A stretch of DNA of 64,000 bases from Lucifuga dentata (GCA_014773175.1 VXCM01000453.1:22501-86500); one strand, 5' to 3'. Shown: positions 32,490 to 45,195, counted from the first letter of the stretch. The notes: a model not told the origin generated them from the sequence alone. Numbers and translations are program-made.

Positions 32490-34473
32490 GTGCTTTCAAC
32501 GTGCAGCCGTATCCATCCGCGGCCTCGGAGCACCGCCTGTCACTATAACTATCATTTGTGTAAAAGATAAGTCAGTAATACAGCTTTTTAAATCAGCAAA
32601 AAAAAAAAAAGATCCACAACTGTTAATCAGTTACTGAATAAATGTCACAAGTATTGTCGACATGAACTATTGAAACAGTAGTTAGATAGGCATAATTATT
32701 GTTGTAATGATTCCCGCAGATAACTAGTCTCACAGATAACCATCACATCAGACGCTATATTAAATGGATCACACATTTGATTCTAATATATATTTTATAT
32801 ATACTTTTCACAGTAATCACTGCTTCAACGCACGCTTATCACATTCTTTTCTACTTTAAAAAAATATTTTTTAATGTTCATTTGCATAAGTGCAGCTGAT
32901 TTGCGGCAGTTTGCTCTATCCTGAATTTACTTAGAAACCATTTTTAGCGACAGAGTCTATGACTGCCTTTATCTGGTTTTATAGGAGAAATATCTGCATC
33001 AGCGTAGTAAATGTTTCTCATTAAAATAACAATTACAACATTTTTCTTTGGAAAAAAAAAACTGGTAAAGAATGGGGATCTTTTTAATCCGATGGAAGAA
33101 TATGTGACAGCAGGTGGGTGCGCTTCGTTTCTTCTAGCATGTTCCACGAAAAACCCGCCTAAACGTGACGTCACCGGGTTGTCAGATGCAGGTTTCGCTG
33201 TGCAGCTGCTGTCAGAGACCTACAACAAAATGCCATGGTTACTGCCAACAACTTCAAGAAACGCAATTCATAATATTGTGACAAATACATAATAACCTGT
33301 GGCAGCACATTAAAATAAAAAAGACGTTTACATGGTCACATGATTGAAACTGTTTTCATGGTAAAACTTAACTATTTGCTTCAAAGTTCCCTAACTGAAA
33401 ATCTTGTTCTGTGAAACGTTTGCATCATAAATCATTCCTGGCTTAAAGGTTATAGCCTATATGTTTCACACTTTCCCTGTAATAATGATGAATACACAAA
33501 TTATGTTCATTTCAAAGCAGAGATACGACGGTATACAGATAGTGCTTATTAAGTGAACTGCAGTAGGTTACTACTACTACTATAGCAGACTACTACTACT
33601 ACTACTTCTACCAATTTAGCGAATCCGAAGATTATTATTATCATTATTATTATAGATAGTTTTTTCTGCACTTATTATTGTTATCAGTAGTATCGTAGTA
33701 GTAACAGTTGCAGTACCACGTTTTTCATTTAACTCCGTGTGGCGGGCGCTGGAGACAAACAAAACAAACGCACCTCCAGTCTTGAACGTATTACGTAAAG
33801 CGTTTGCGTCAATGTTTTTGAAGGCCTGTGACTAGCCACCTTGCCGATTCAACATTTGCAACGATATAAGGTTTTCATCCTAAATAGCCCACTGAGTGAC
33901 GTTTTTTAAATTATTTTTACACCACCTGATTTGGGGTATGTAAATACAAACATATTCACATTCATTCAAAATACCTAGTTAGTACGCTAGTGTGCTTGTT
34001 AGGTAATTTTAGGACCTAATGCTAGCTTAGCATGATTTAGCTGTGCCGGGTCGGTAGCGTGCTTAGCTAACTAAGCTCCCATTATGCTTTGGTAATGTTT
34101 TTGAGTTTGTTGACCTATTGAATAAGTACTGTGTTTGCTCTACATTTACTACAAAACAATATGTCACGCCACTACAAAGTAATAACTCACGAATCGTGGA
34201 TCTGAATGACCGTTGTAATTGTACCTTGCTAACGTTACTTATGCTAAGCTATCTTTATTCAGCGTTACAGCTGGATTGCAGAAATCTGTTCATTAAGTAC
34301 CGGCACAAAATGGTTAAATCCACGTTGTTCTTTAAATAAAAATGAGTTAAGACGTAAGTCAAAGTTATTAAAAAAAAGATTGTATTAACTATATCAGATT
34401 TTGAAATAACATTGTATTGAGGATCTAAAGGAAGTCTGAATTTATAGCCTGCTAATCACCGCTCTTTCATCAG
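32490..34473. promoter_or_regulatory. Head-to-head intergenic region hsp90ab1 / rbm25
   Basis: It should hold both promoters and the rbm25 5' UTR. Visible sites are a perfect CRE palindrome at 33166-33173, an HSE-like TTCTAGCATGTTC at 33132-33144, and ACT/ATT triplet runs near 33570-33660. A GC-richer patch at about 33730-33830 may be the rbm25 start region. No additional gene is supported. Confidence 0.5.
33166..33173. promoter_or_regulatory. Perfect CRE-like palindrome
   Basis: TGACGTCA, the full cAMP-response element, in the shared hsp90ab1/rbm25 upstream region, about 700 bp from the predicted hsp90ab1 start site. The sequence match is certain; its use is inferred. Confidence 0.55.
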
Positions 34474-34490
34474 GTCGATTCGATTCCAAG

Positions 34491-37400
34491 ATGTCCTTCC
34501 CTCCTCATTTAAACCGGCCGCTGTTGCCCCCTCCAGGGATCCCCCCTCAGTACGCTGGTTTTGCCGCAGGTAAGCTCCCACATGTCCCATTGCAAACTGT
34601 TATAGAGTACATATGTAATAACCTTAGATCTATGTAAACCTTGGTGTTGAACACACTGGCTACCTTCACATCCTCTACCATAGAGAAGTCTTGTAGCTGC
34701 ATCGTTACATACTCACATTGTGGAGAGTCAAAATAATGTACAAATACAGTGTGTGTTCAAGCATTCAGCTCCTGACTCCTGCCCTTTTGCTGTTGCAGGA
34801 GCACCAATGATCCCAATTCACATGAGCATCATGACGTCCGCTCCTGCAGTAATGCTACCAGCTTCTGTGTCAGTCAGTAAGCCTGCAATGACTAAGAAGG
34901 ACATTGCTTCTGCACGAGCCAAAGAGAACGATGAGAACAGCGGACCCACCACCACAGTGTTTGTGGGTAACATATCAGAAAAGGCTTCAGACATGCTGAT
35001 CAGACAGCTGCTAGCGGTAAGGGACAAGGAGAGATACTTGCACATATTATTAGTGTATAGTTAGAATGCCTGCAGTTACACTTTATATGTACTTGAGTCC
35101 TAAACTCTTTTCCTTGTACTCATCTTACAGAAATGTGGAATTGTCCTGAGCTGGAAGAGAGTCCAGGGAGCCTCTGGCAAGCTACAAGGTAGCACAAAAT
35201 ATACCATTAGACAAGCAAATGCTCCCATTCACCAGTTTGATTAACTTGTCTCTAAATTAACTAGATGTCACATTTGTTACCAGATGGATAATTAGCTAAA
35301 GTTTACCAGTAGTTTATTGGTGCCTGTTAATTTTATACCTTACCTGCCACTCCAGCTGTGGCCTCTGGGATGCTTCACAAGAATAAATGATGACTGTGAA
35401 GTGAACAGACGCAAACTCACCTTTACCTTACCATCTTTATTAGTTCTTATTACAATTTCAGAAAATGCACAATTTTTTTTTTTTTTTTTAACCATTTTCA
35501 TGTTTGTTTGCAGCATTTGGATTTTGTGAGTACAAGGAGCCAGAGTCCACATTGCGAGCCCTGCGCTTGCTTCATGATTTACAGATTGGAGACAAAAATC
35601 TGCTGGTGAAGGTGGATGCCAAGACTAAAGCTCAGCTGGATGAGTGGAAGGCCAAGAAGAAGATGGCTAATGGAGTAAGAGTCTGTTCTCTGGTGACAGG
35701 AGTAGAGTGCAGATAATGACTTTGGCGTCTTCAGCTTGACTCATAACCTTTGTTACGTATCATCACCACTGTCTCTACCGTCTGTATTGTCTCTGTTCAA
35801 TGTAGAACAATTAAGTAGAGATGTCTGAAATTCATCTAGAGATTTTTTGTAATGCAATTTAAAAACTAGACTAAATTGTCTCAAATCCTGGATTCCCCCC
35901 CCCCCCCCNGTGTTCCAGCAGAAAGCGAAAGCGGAGGATGGAGGAGAGGATGAGGAAGAGGTGCTGGACGAGGAGACTAAGAAGAAGGATCAGATTATTA
36001 AAGGGGCGATTGATGGGCTGATGCGAGAATATGCTGCTGAGCTCAATGCGCCATCACAGGATGATGACTCCCAACGACGCAAGAGAAAGAAAGAGAAAAA
36101 AGAAGAGGTATGCCAATGTCGGCTCACTCTGAGTTGTACCACTCTTCTCAATGAACTTCAAATATCAAAGCAAATGTTGTTTTAAAGTATAAATTGACTT
36201 TTTCAATCATGTTTCTTTTCCCACAGGATGACATAAACACTATTGATATGGAAGAGGACAAGAGAGACCTGATTTCCAGAGAGATTAGTAAATTTCGTGA
36301 CACCCACAAGGTATAGTGGCTTCTTTGATATTGTAGTTGACATTACAGGTTTTGGACAGCAGCAGCTCATATAGTTCACTCCAACAGTTATATACATTTA
36401 GAAATTGACACATATGCAAAGCTTGACTGATCTCAATCACTGACATGCCGCATTACAAATTGGTTATTTAGGACAAATTGACAATTCTTCAGACTTTTCA
36501 CCATCAACTATCTTAATTTATCCCATAGTATATGAAATGCTTCATGTTCAATATGCCAACACTACAAATAGGCTAATAGCTAATACTTTGCCACCTTTCT
36601 CAGTCCTGATTTGCCACGTGTGACCACCGTAGTTAAACTATCTAGGTGTGACCATTATAGATCCATTCTTCATTCATCACACAAAAATGCATGGAGAAGA
36701 TGTAAAGTTACTTAAAAGCTAATCTATTCATTAAACCCCACCATTATGATAGTGATCATATGGTGACTAAAGCAAGATGAATCTCAGAGCTTTGGAAAAA
36801 GTTGCGAGGATAGGATGTAAGTATCAGCCTTCTTTTACTATATACATATATTGGGCGTCCCCCCCTTTTGAGGACTTGCATAGGGGCAACTGCACTGCAT
36901 TTTGGTACATGTTGACCAGAGCTTCATGGAGCCAACCATTTAGCATTACTTCAAACCCTTAATCGTCGTGTTTGTTTTGACAGCATTGGCGGCGCGTCAG
37001 TGAACCTGTGCGAGTCCTCTGTATATTATGGTTTGTCTTAATGGTGTTCACGTTGAAGCGCTCCGACTCATGTTAATAACCACTGCAGTGACTTATGCTG
37101 TAGTCTTTATCTATGCTAGCGCGGGGGGGCGTCCTCTCCACAGCAGCACACCGATCTGAAGACTGGCAAGGTACGTGTTCCATGTGTTGCTGTGATTTCT
37201 TTCTTTCTTTTTCTCCCTCTCTTTCTCTTACACTCCCATCAATATCTGACCTCTGCCTCATTTAGTCTTTTAAATAAGTTAGGCTAGTCTGAGTTCATGC
37301 CTGTATTTTAAAAAAATACACAGGATGAAACTAGTCAGAGCTGATTTTTGTCAAAAACATGTCCTGCAACTGGTTCGAAGACTGATTAAAAACAAGGGGA

Positions 37401-40400
37401 AAAAATAACACTAACGGGACTAAAATGACAGAATTTGCTACTGTTGTATTGGAACTTTCATGTTTTCAAAACTTGTTGTGTTTTAGGTTTGCTATTCATT
37501 ATTCTGCTATGTAATACTGTTACGACACTGCTAAAACAGCTGCAACTTCGGAAAAACGGTAAAGAAGTTGCGTCCGCATCAGACTGCCTAAACTGAGCAG
37601 AAAAATCACGTTCATTTCTGGCTAAGAATGATCAGTGAAGTATTTCTTTTTCAAGCCCTGGCAAACGGTGCAGAGAGGTAAGTAAAAGAAACCAGTCGTG
37701 AAGATGCATACCTGACATAAAACAATGCAGAACCGTGTACTTGACTCAAAGTACAGAAATAATTATACTTCAACAGATCTCCTGACTACTGCTCTATAAA
37801 TTTTAAACGTATTTATGATCTTTTAAACTTTCCTCCTTTGCTTTCTCACATCATCAGTTTCTATCTCTGAAGTGGTGTTAGACCCAAGGCTTTCAGGTTA
37901 TAGCCTGTGTTGGGCCGACGGCTGTTTTAGCAGTTGGAGCTGCAAATGATTGTGTTAAAGTTTTGCATTCGTTGAAAAGTGTTTCCACTGCATTTTTTAG
38001 AATAAGAGAATGCCCTAAATGATATCTTAACACATCACATTGAGTTTGGTCTTGTATTTCATAGAACTTGCTGCTCTTGTTCGATATAAAAATGTCAACG
38101 TTTAAATTGGCACTTAAAGCCTTGTGTGTAGTGCCCATTAAGGCAGAGTTGTGTTGTTTGTGTGTCTGAGCAATGAGTCGTAAAGGGCTGCTGAAGACTA
38201 CCTAAGGGTAAGCCCGCTTCTACAATTTCATATATCTGTACAGAAATGTAACTGATGTTATGCCACGGCTTTCTTGTTTTAGCACTGTACCTAATGAGAC
38301 TGTATTGATTTTTTTTCGTATTGATGATGCTTAAGAAAGAGAGAAACCCATAACGTTTTTTTCCTTGTATACCGTGTGACCTGCTTTCCTCCCAGGCCTA
38401 ACTTAAAAGGCTTGTAGGGGCAGCGAAGGGCTGAGTCCATAGTTCAACACCTGTAAGTCACAAACAACTAGTTCAACAAAAGACTGACGGCTTTTTTCTT
38501 TTTTGTTTGTTTTTTTTTTTTTTTTTGTTTTTTTGTTTGTTTTCCTTGTACTGAGAGGAGGACTTTATGGAGAGAAAAAGTCTTTTGCAGCGCCTTTTTC
38601 TCATTACGAATGCCTCAAGTTGATCACGTCCCACAGATCTTTTAGAGAAATAAAGTGGTTTCCAGCTGCACTTTTGCTAAACTGTAACTGTAAACTGTAC
38701 TGTAAACAGCAGGTATGGAGCGACAGTTGCTCCGCCCTATTGATTTAAGTCCAGATGATGCTGTCTCTCCATGTGAGGGAAAGCGACGCGATCATTGCAG
38801 AACGTCTAGTTTATTGTGTTGCAGCTTCTCTAACAGGCGTTGTACTGAGTAGAGTAGAGCATGTTACCATTCTAAACCTCTGGAAACCACTTGATCTGTG
38901 CCCGTTACTGAATTGACTGCAAAGAACTCACTTTGCGCATCAACCTTGCGGCAACAGCTGAAGTTCTCCTCTTTTTTGTTTGTTGTGTTTTTTGCCCGCT
39001 CTGCAGAAACTGGAGGAGGAGAAAGACAAGAGGGAGAAGGAGAGGCTGGAGTTTGAGCGGGAGAGGAAAGAGCGGGAGAAAGAGCGAGAGCGGGAAAGAG
39101 AGCGGCGAGACCGCGAGAGGGAGAAGGAGCGCGAGAGGGAAAGGGAGAGAGAGCGGGAGAGAGACAGAGACAAAGACCGCGATCGCAGGACCAGAGAAAG
39201 AGAACGAGACAGAGAGTGGGAGAGGGACAGAAGCCGCGATAAGAGCAACGACCGCAGCCAATCCAGGTAAAGGAAAACATAAAACCCATGTCGCAAACTT
39301 TCGGAACCAAGGACCAGATTTGAGCTAGGCTGTGAAAGCAAAAACTTAGAAATGCCAAATTTGTGTTTGTATTCACTTTAACTATCTGTCTACTGTCAGT
39401 GGTTGGAGTTGAGCCTGTGGCGATAGTAGTAATTCTTATACATTTAGTACATAGAAATGGGATTATACATTTGCAGATGAATGAATTTAGCCTACTTATG
39501 TAAAGCAAGTGTGTAACAAAGTGACTGATCTCTAATCAGTATACAAAAGTAGAAGTTATTGTATATCCGTTACCTCTAATTCCCACTGAAGAATAACATC
39601 ATCCTCCTTTGTGCAGGGAGGTGAGTCGAGACCGAGAACGAGACAAGAAACGGGACCAAGAGGATGAAGAAGAGGCGTATGAACGCAGGAAGCTGGAGAG
39701 GAAACTCAGAGACAAGGAAGCAGCTTATCAGGAGGTATGGGAGGCGGGAACGTGTCGACAGGGTTGGAGATCACATTGTACATGCAATGTCTCAAATGTC
39801 TTATGATCGAAGCCCTTAGTTTCCAAATTAAAAAGATTTTTTATATATATATATATATACACCAAAATAACCAATTTCCATCATAGGAAACTATCATAGG
39901 AGCATTTACATATAAATAAAATCATATGTAGGATGTTTGTTTTATTGTGGCTTACCGTTCTGTCTACAGCGTCTAAAAAACTGGGAACTCAGGGAGAGAA
40001 AGAAGGCACGAGATTACGCCAAAGAGGCGGAGCGGGAAGATGAGCGCCGACGGGAAATGGTGAGAGGATGTGGAACACCCACTTAATGTTACAAGAAGCC
40101 TCCTCTACTTCCACATAGTCAGAAGTCACAATGTCCACACGTATAAAATCAGAATATCACACAAGGTTCATCAATCGGTCTTCATTCCGATCAAAGATGT
40201 ATGGTGTTCGAGCTTTGAGTTTAAGTTTTAAAGGAACATACTGATGATTTTGCATGTTTGAGCCGAGTGTGCTATAAAAAAATATTGAAAAAATTGTTGT
40301 GACTTGAAATAAGTGATCCATCACAGTGAACTATTAAACGCTATTAAATTTCTTGTCAGAGCAACTTAATTTAACCGATCTTACGTGGAGCTACATGAAA

Positions 40401-43400
40401 GAAAATGCACGTTTCCACCAGGGAATATAGTTCCTGGAGAATACTGCTTTTACTGAGAAATTAAAATGACTGGGCCTTCTACAGTCATGCATAGGTGTCA
40501 GCAGGCGACACATTGAGTTTTAAGCTGGATGTCTCACCTGAACATTTGATTTTGAAAGACTCGGGGATTTGGCAAAATAACGGGAATACTAAAATACGGT
40601 TTTATGTTTAGAAAAATGGTTGGTAATAACGTAACGTATATTTGGATAGCATGTATTGGGGTCAAATGTGCAAAATCACCAGTAAGTCCCTTTAACTTGG
40701 TAGTCCTGATGGGATACATTTCATTGCTTTAATTTCCTCCAGTATAGAGTAGCACATAATTAGATCAAGCACAAAAACGTGGTGCGTGTTGTCATAAGCC
40801 AATACGCACATAAGTCTGCGTGACTTTATTTCATTCAGTGTTTGCCATTAGAAATCACTATTAAACAGGCAAATGTTATTACACCTCCAAGTCTTTTCTG
40901 TTTATATTCATCTTAATTTCATAAATCAGCAGATCAGCAGTTTCTTGAACAGGAACAATGATTAATTGTGAGTACCAGTAAGAATATTCAGCGTGGACGT
41001 GTGTCTTCATGGTCCTTCAGATGAAAGAAGGCAAACGGCTGAAAGAGTTTTTGGAAGACTACGATGACGACAGAGACGACCCAAAGTACTACAGGTAAGC
41101 ACGAGGAAAGAAGATGCTGCAGTAAGGCAGGCAAGGAATAAATGCAGTGTGTGTGTGTGTAATTTGGATTGTCAATTTTAGAATGTATATTTTATAAACT
41201 TTATAAAGTTTAAAATTTCTGGCACTCACTCATTGTTCTGCAAAAATAGCAGATATTGTCCCACTCAGATCTAATAGCAATGCTGCAGCTATGGCCATTG
41301 TTCTGAGGGCTGTTATTCCCGGTGTGACCTCTAGGGGCAGTGCGCTGCAGAAGCGTCTCAGAGATCGAGAGAAGGAGATGGAGGCAGACGAGCGTGACAG
41401 GAAGAGAGAGAAGGAGGAGCTGGAGGAGATCAGACAGCGGCTGCTAGACGAGGGACATCCAGACCCTGACGCAGAGCTACGCAGGGTATGTGTGCCTGAA
41501 ATATAAGTGGATGCGTTTGCTGTTATCTGTGTGTGTGTATGTGAGAGTGAGCATACCTTCCACTGTCTTTGTGAAGGTCACTTTATCATCCGAGTCTCCC
41601 TGCATCTCTGTACAAGCGTGGCGTTCTGGTTTCACCATCTGCTGACCTTCTTTTCTGCAAAATAGTGCACCTGTGTTAAATCTCCCGCATATCTGCCTCT
41701 TATTGGTCCAGATGGAGGAGGAAGAGGAGGAGCGTCTGAGACAACCTCCCATCATCCAAGAGCCCGAGCCCGAGGAGGAGCGGGAGCGCCACAGGAGTTC
41801 GCGGGAGCACCGGGACCGCCGGGGGGAGCGGGACAGAGCGGAGGCCCGCTCACGTCCTGCCCACTCAGACGAGGTNCCGGGACCGCCGGGGGGAGCGGGA
41901 CAGAGCGGAGGCCCGCTCACGTCCTGCCCACTCAGACGAGGTGGAGGAGGGAGAGGAGGAAGATTACGACAACGACGAAGATAACGATGCAAAACCGTGC
42001 TTGAAGCCCACGATGCGGCCCATCACGGCCGCGCCCTCGGTGTCGTCAGCCAGCGGCAACGCATCCCCCAACACGCCTGGGGAAGAGTCACCCTGCGGCA
42101 TCATCATCCCCCACGAGAACTCGCCTCCCGATGCTCTGCCGCAGGAAGAACACCGACCCAAGATCGGCCTGAGCCTCAAACTGGGTGAGTCAGAAACAAA
42201 TGTGTCCTAAATGTAAAAGGATGGAAGATGACAGGACATGGATCGCAAATTCATTTACCATTGAGTTATGAGTCCCCCCTACCCCNCCCCCCCCCCCACT
42301 AATCTAACTGTAAAACTGAAGTAAAGTAATAATCCCAGTGTATGTGTTTGTGTGTGTGATCAAATGCTTCTCGTCTTCTCCAGGCGCCACAGGAAGTCCC
42401 AACCAACCCATCGTGGGGAAGAGGAAGAAGCTGGCCGTGGACAGCGTCTTCAACAAATTCGACGACGAGGAGGCCGACGAACAACCCCGCAAGAGGAAGC
42501 TGGTGCCCCTGGACTACGATGACGACAAGAGCCTGGGGGTNCGAACAACCCCGCAAGAGGAAGCTGGTGCCCCTGGACTACGATGACGACAAGAGCCTGG
42601 GGGTGGACGGGGCCGGACTGGCCAGCATCAAGGGTGCCAACGCCGAGGAGAAACGCAAACACATCAAGAGCCTGATCGAAAAGATTCCTACGGCGAAGCC
42701 CGAGCTGTTCTCCTACCCGCTGGACTGGTCCATGGTTGACACGGTGAGAGGGTGGGGGGGATTATGATGTAGTAATAACATGTTATGGCTCATGGGAGTT
42801 ATGTCCATCTTAATATTTTCTTTTTTAAGGGAGAACAGTGGTGGTGGTGTTTGAGCCCAATAAATACAACTTAAACTTAACAGTAGTGCCAACGATTTTC
42901 CAAAGCTTACTACTGGAGTGGTACATTTTAGATTTGTTTTTCCTACTTTCCAGACTGTCATTGGTTTCGGGATGGGGTGGGGTGGGGTATTAAGACCACA
43001 TTGTGGGACCGAGTGTTACTATAGTTTAATACTTCTGACCCAAAGCAGCTTTACTGGAAATGATAAGATCCACAGTGGTCACAAAAGGATGTTTAAGAAT
43101 ATTTGCATTTTATTGATTTCTTTTTTGTCCTGGCCTCAGTCGTGACATGTTCATCTTTCATAAATGTAACAGAACCTGCTCTTTCCTCTTGCACCGTAGA
43201 CGTTAATGGAACGACGAGTTCGACCCTGGATCAATAAAAAGATCATCGAGTACATTGGAGAGGAAGAGGCGACATTAGTAGACTTTGTCTGCACGAAGGT
43301 ATCAATCACGTTAACGGTAGTTTAATTGCTTTCGTTCAAACTCAGAGAGGAAGTGGAACATGAAATGTCACTGACATTTGTCTCTTATCACAGGTGATGG

Positions 43401-44213
43401 CTCACAGCACACCACAGGGTATCTTGGATGATGTTGCCATGGTGAGTAACAAAGGACGAGTTACTCTCACGCTGGCTGCCTTTCTCATAATTCATGGTAC
43501 CAGCAGACGCATTTCAGATTGAAATGCCGTCCATTTAATTTTTTGTAATCGATCGAAGGAAAGGCAAAGCATTTGGGTGCTGATCATGTGATTGAGGCTC
43601 CATTTACACCTTGCATGCTGTCTTCTCTATCTGGATACGTTACCGGTATTTAAAAACCCAGGTTAATGCATAGAACATATGGTGACTGGGATACCATCTG
43701 ATCTGCCAGACTACATAAGGATGTGGTTTCATTTGCATTTTGGTCTGTCAGAATTAGCCACATCTAAATGCAATGCGGGAACACATTCATGACATAATTC
43801 AAGCTCTGCTCGCTCTCATTAATGAAGGTTTTTTTTTTTTTTTTTTTTTTTTTTGGAATGGGAGCTGCAACTTGCTGAAAATGTCCATCCAAAGAAGTTA
43901 TTATCACTTTTAAGAATGGACGAAGCTCGTCCATGGAACTCATGTAAATACAAGGTGTAAATGCAGCATCATCAGACGTCGTTATCCAGATATCGTGTCC
44001 AGATACTGAAATTGGATTTTAATGCAAAGCGTAAAAGCCAATCACAGTATTTGTCACAGTTCAGTATGTGAAAATGAACATCACATGACAGACAAAACTC
44101 GCTGTTTGCTCCCCGCTCAGGTCCTTGATGAGGAAGCTGAAGTCTTCATCGTGAAGATGTGGAGGTTGCTCATTTACGAAACGGAGGCTAAGAAGATTGG
44201 ACTGGTGAAATAA
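34491..44213 (+). CDS. rbm25: RNA-binding protein 25, 16 coding exons, 807 aa after gap correction
   Basis: This nuclear splicing regulator is known to bind U1 snRNP-associated factors. Exons: 34491-34569, 34799-35016, 35131-35188, 35514-35674, 35919-36107, 36227-36310, 39007-39266, 39617-39734, 39970-40059, 41021-41094, 41335-41485, 41712-42184, 42384-42743, 43200-43298, 43394-43441, 44121-44213. It starts MSFPPHLNRP. The RRM spans about 78-158 (RNP2 VFVGNI at 80-85, RNP1 region AFGFCEY at about 119-125). An RE/RD-rich domain runs from about 264 to 440. The C-terminal PWI domain has RPWINKK at 736-742, and the protein ends KKIGLVK. Two exons contain single-N joins with duplicated flank (66 bp at 41876, 63 bp at 42541); removing N plus one copy restores phase in both. 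Human RBM25 is 843 aa, so the RE tract is shorter here. The ATG lies 17 nt into an exon, so at least one upstream noncoding exon exists. Confidence 0.94.
37144..37170 (+). other. rbm25: Candidate 27-nt in-frame microexon in rbm25 intron
   Basis: A CTCTCCACAG acceptor and an AAG/GTACGT donor enclose 27 nt. Inserted at the phase-0 junction between the exons ending 36310 and starting 39007, it would add QHTDLKTGK without a stop. There is no homology support; the sequence shows only splice-site quality and phase. Confidence 0.25.
38396..38452 (+). other. rbm25: Candidate poison exon of rbm25
   Basis: A strong acceptor (CTGCTTTCCTCCCAG) and a near-perfect donor (CT/GTAAGTCA) enclose 57 nt. All three frames contain a stop, and the phase-0 junction reads GCC TAA at once. 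Inclusion would truncate RBM25 before its RE domain and probably trigger decay. This arrangement is common for autoregulation in SR-type splicing genes. It is inferred from the sequence, not from transcripts. Confidence 0.4.
40228..40695 (+). mobile_element. TTAA MITE, subfamily B, full copy in rbm25
   Basis: Tips TTAAAGGAACATACTG and CCAGTAAGTCCCTTTAA with TTAA at both ends. It lies in the intron between the exons ending 40059 and starting 41021, in the same orientation as the gene. Confidence 0.85.
41810..41942 (+). other. Assembly duplication around N in an rbm25 exon
   Basis: The 66 bases before N (41810-41875) are repeated exactly after it (41877-41942). The extra 67 positions shift the frame. 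One copy is almost certainly an unmerged contig overlap. Confidence 0.93.
42478..42604 (+). other. Assembly duplication around N in an rbm25 exon
   Basis: The 63 bases at 42478-42540 are repeated at 42542-42604 around the N at 42541. Dropping 64 positions restores phase and gives one PRKRKLVPLDYDDDKSLG segment instead of two. Confidence 0.93.
42838..42970 (+). mobile_element. TTAA MITE fragment in rbm25
   Basis: The left-arm inner part is recognisable (GTGTTTGAGCCCAATAAATA, then the CTACTTTCCAGACTGTCATTGG block). The TTAAAGGACC tip and the right half are missing. Confidence 0.6.
43597..44025. mobile_element. Third repeat family, copy with inverted ends
   Basis: CATTTACACCTTGCATGCTG and ATCTGGATACG near the left end mirror ACAAGGTGTAAATGCAGCAT and ATCCAGATAT towards the right end, so the unit has inverted ends. 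It lies in the last rbm25 intron and is related to 18574-18860. Boundaries are approximate. Confidence 0.55.
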
Positions 44214-45171
44214 GCAAGACAAGCACTGAATGAAGATCAACTTTAAAAAAGAAAAAAAAAAATACGTGTAATAGTGTAGCGCCATTACTGTCCCACCAAA
44301 CAAATCAGCTTCTCCAGACTGTAACCACAGATTCTTTTTCTCTTTTGCAGCCGTTGTTCAGGTCGTCTGTTTTCAACACTCAGGCTGCGTTTGCAGGTGC
44401 TGAATGTGTCGGTGTGTCGTTCGTACATCAGTCATTATTTGACTACGGCAAAGCAATTCCAAGAAGAAACTGCGAACAGACACACCGGCCTATTGTTGTG
44501 TTGTCAGTTAAGGTCTTTTCAGCCTTAATTGCCGAGAGCCATTTAGCTCAGGCCTTGCTTTCATCTGTACACGTATCGATGCTCGTTCCCCAACACACGT
44601 TAGGGACTTTAAGCAGTGACGCCAAGGAGGTGACCGGAAATCTACTACGTGGAAAACAGTGGTTTTATCTCGTAGATCAGGATCACGCGTGTGCAAAAGA
44701 GCACAGATCCATTTCTGGCCTTCACACCCATCACCACTTAAAGTCTCTATTGAGTGGAATGAGGGAGCAGCATCACTGGGAGCGTTCAATTCAACATTTC
44801 ATTTTCCAGTTTCACGATCTTTAAGGTTCAAAAATCTGGCTTGTGAGTGTGGATCGGTTAAGTGGACACAGATGTGGGCTGTTTTTACAAGATTATTTAT
44901 TCAGGTTTTTTTGGGGGAAAAAACCAACTCAATTTTCTTTGTCGAGTTAAACTTTTCCTCATTTTCCATATCATTCCTGATCAATGTGTTGGCATGTCCT
45001 TGTCTCAGCAGTCATTTGAAACGTGTCTACTGACAAGATCCACGAAATACCCGTACAGCTATAAAAGCACGTCATAACCACTATAGCAAACTGTAGTTGT
45101 GCTAAGATTTGGGGGGATAATTTGCAGTTGTGAAAATGATTTCCATGTGTTTTTTTATTGTTGAACATTTG

Positions 45172-45177
45172 AATAAA
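45172..45177 (+). terminator. rbm25: rbm25 polyadenylation signal
   Basis: AATAAA in the context TTGAATAAACTTG, about 960 nt after the rbm25 stop. A canonical signal for the gene's 3' UTR (44214 to about 45195). Confidence 0.7.
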
Positions 45178-45195
45178 CTTGATTTTTATACCCTT

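Noticed and set aside
32378..32530. Heat-shock element close to the hsp90ab1 TATA box
   Set aside because: I looked for GAAnnTTC-type repeats and found none with correct spacing.
38864..39508. Long minus-strand open frames (up to 214 aa, serine/leucine-rich)
   Set aside because: They are antisense shadows of the rbm25 RE/RD-rich exon at 39007-39266; purine-rich codons read backwards lack stops.
44345..44824. 159-aa plus-strand open frame after the rbm25 stop
   Set aside because: It lies in the rbm25 3' UTR, before the AATAAA at 45172, and resembles no family I know.
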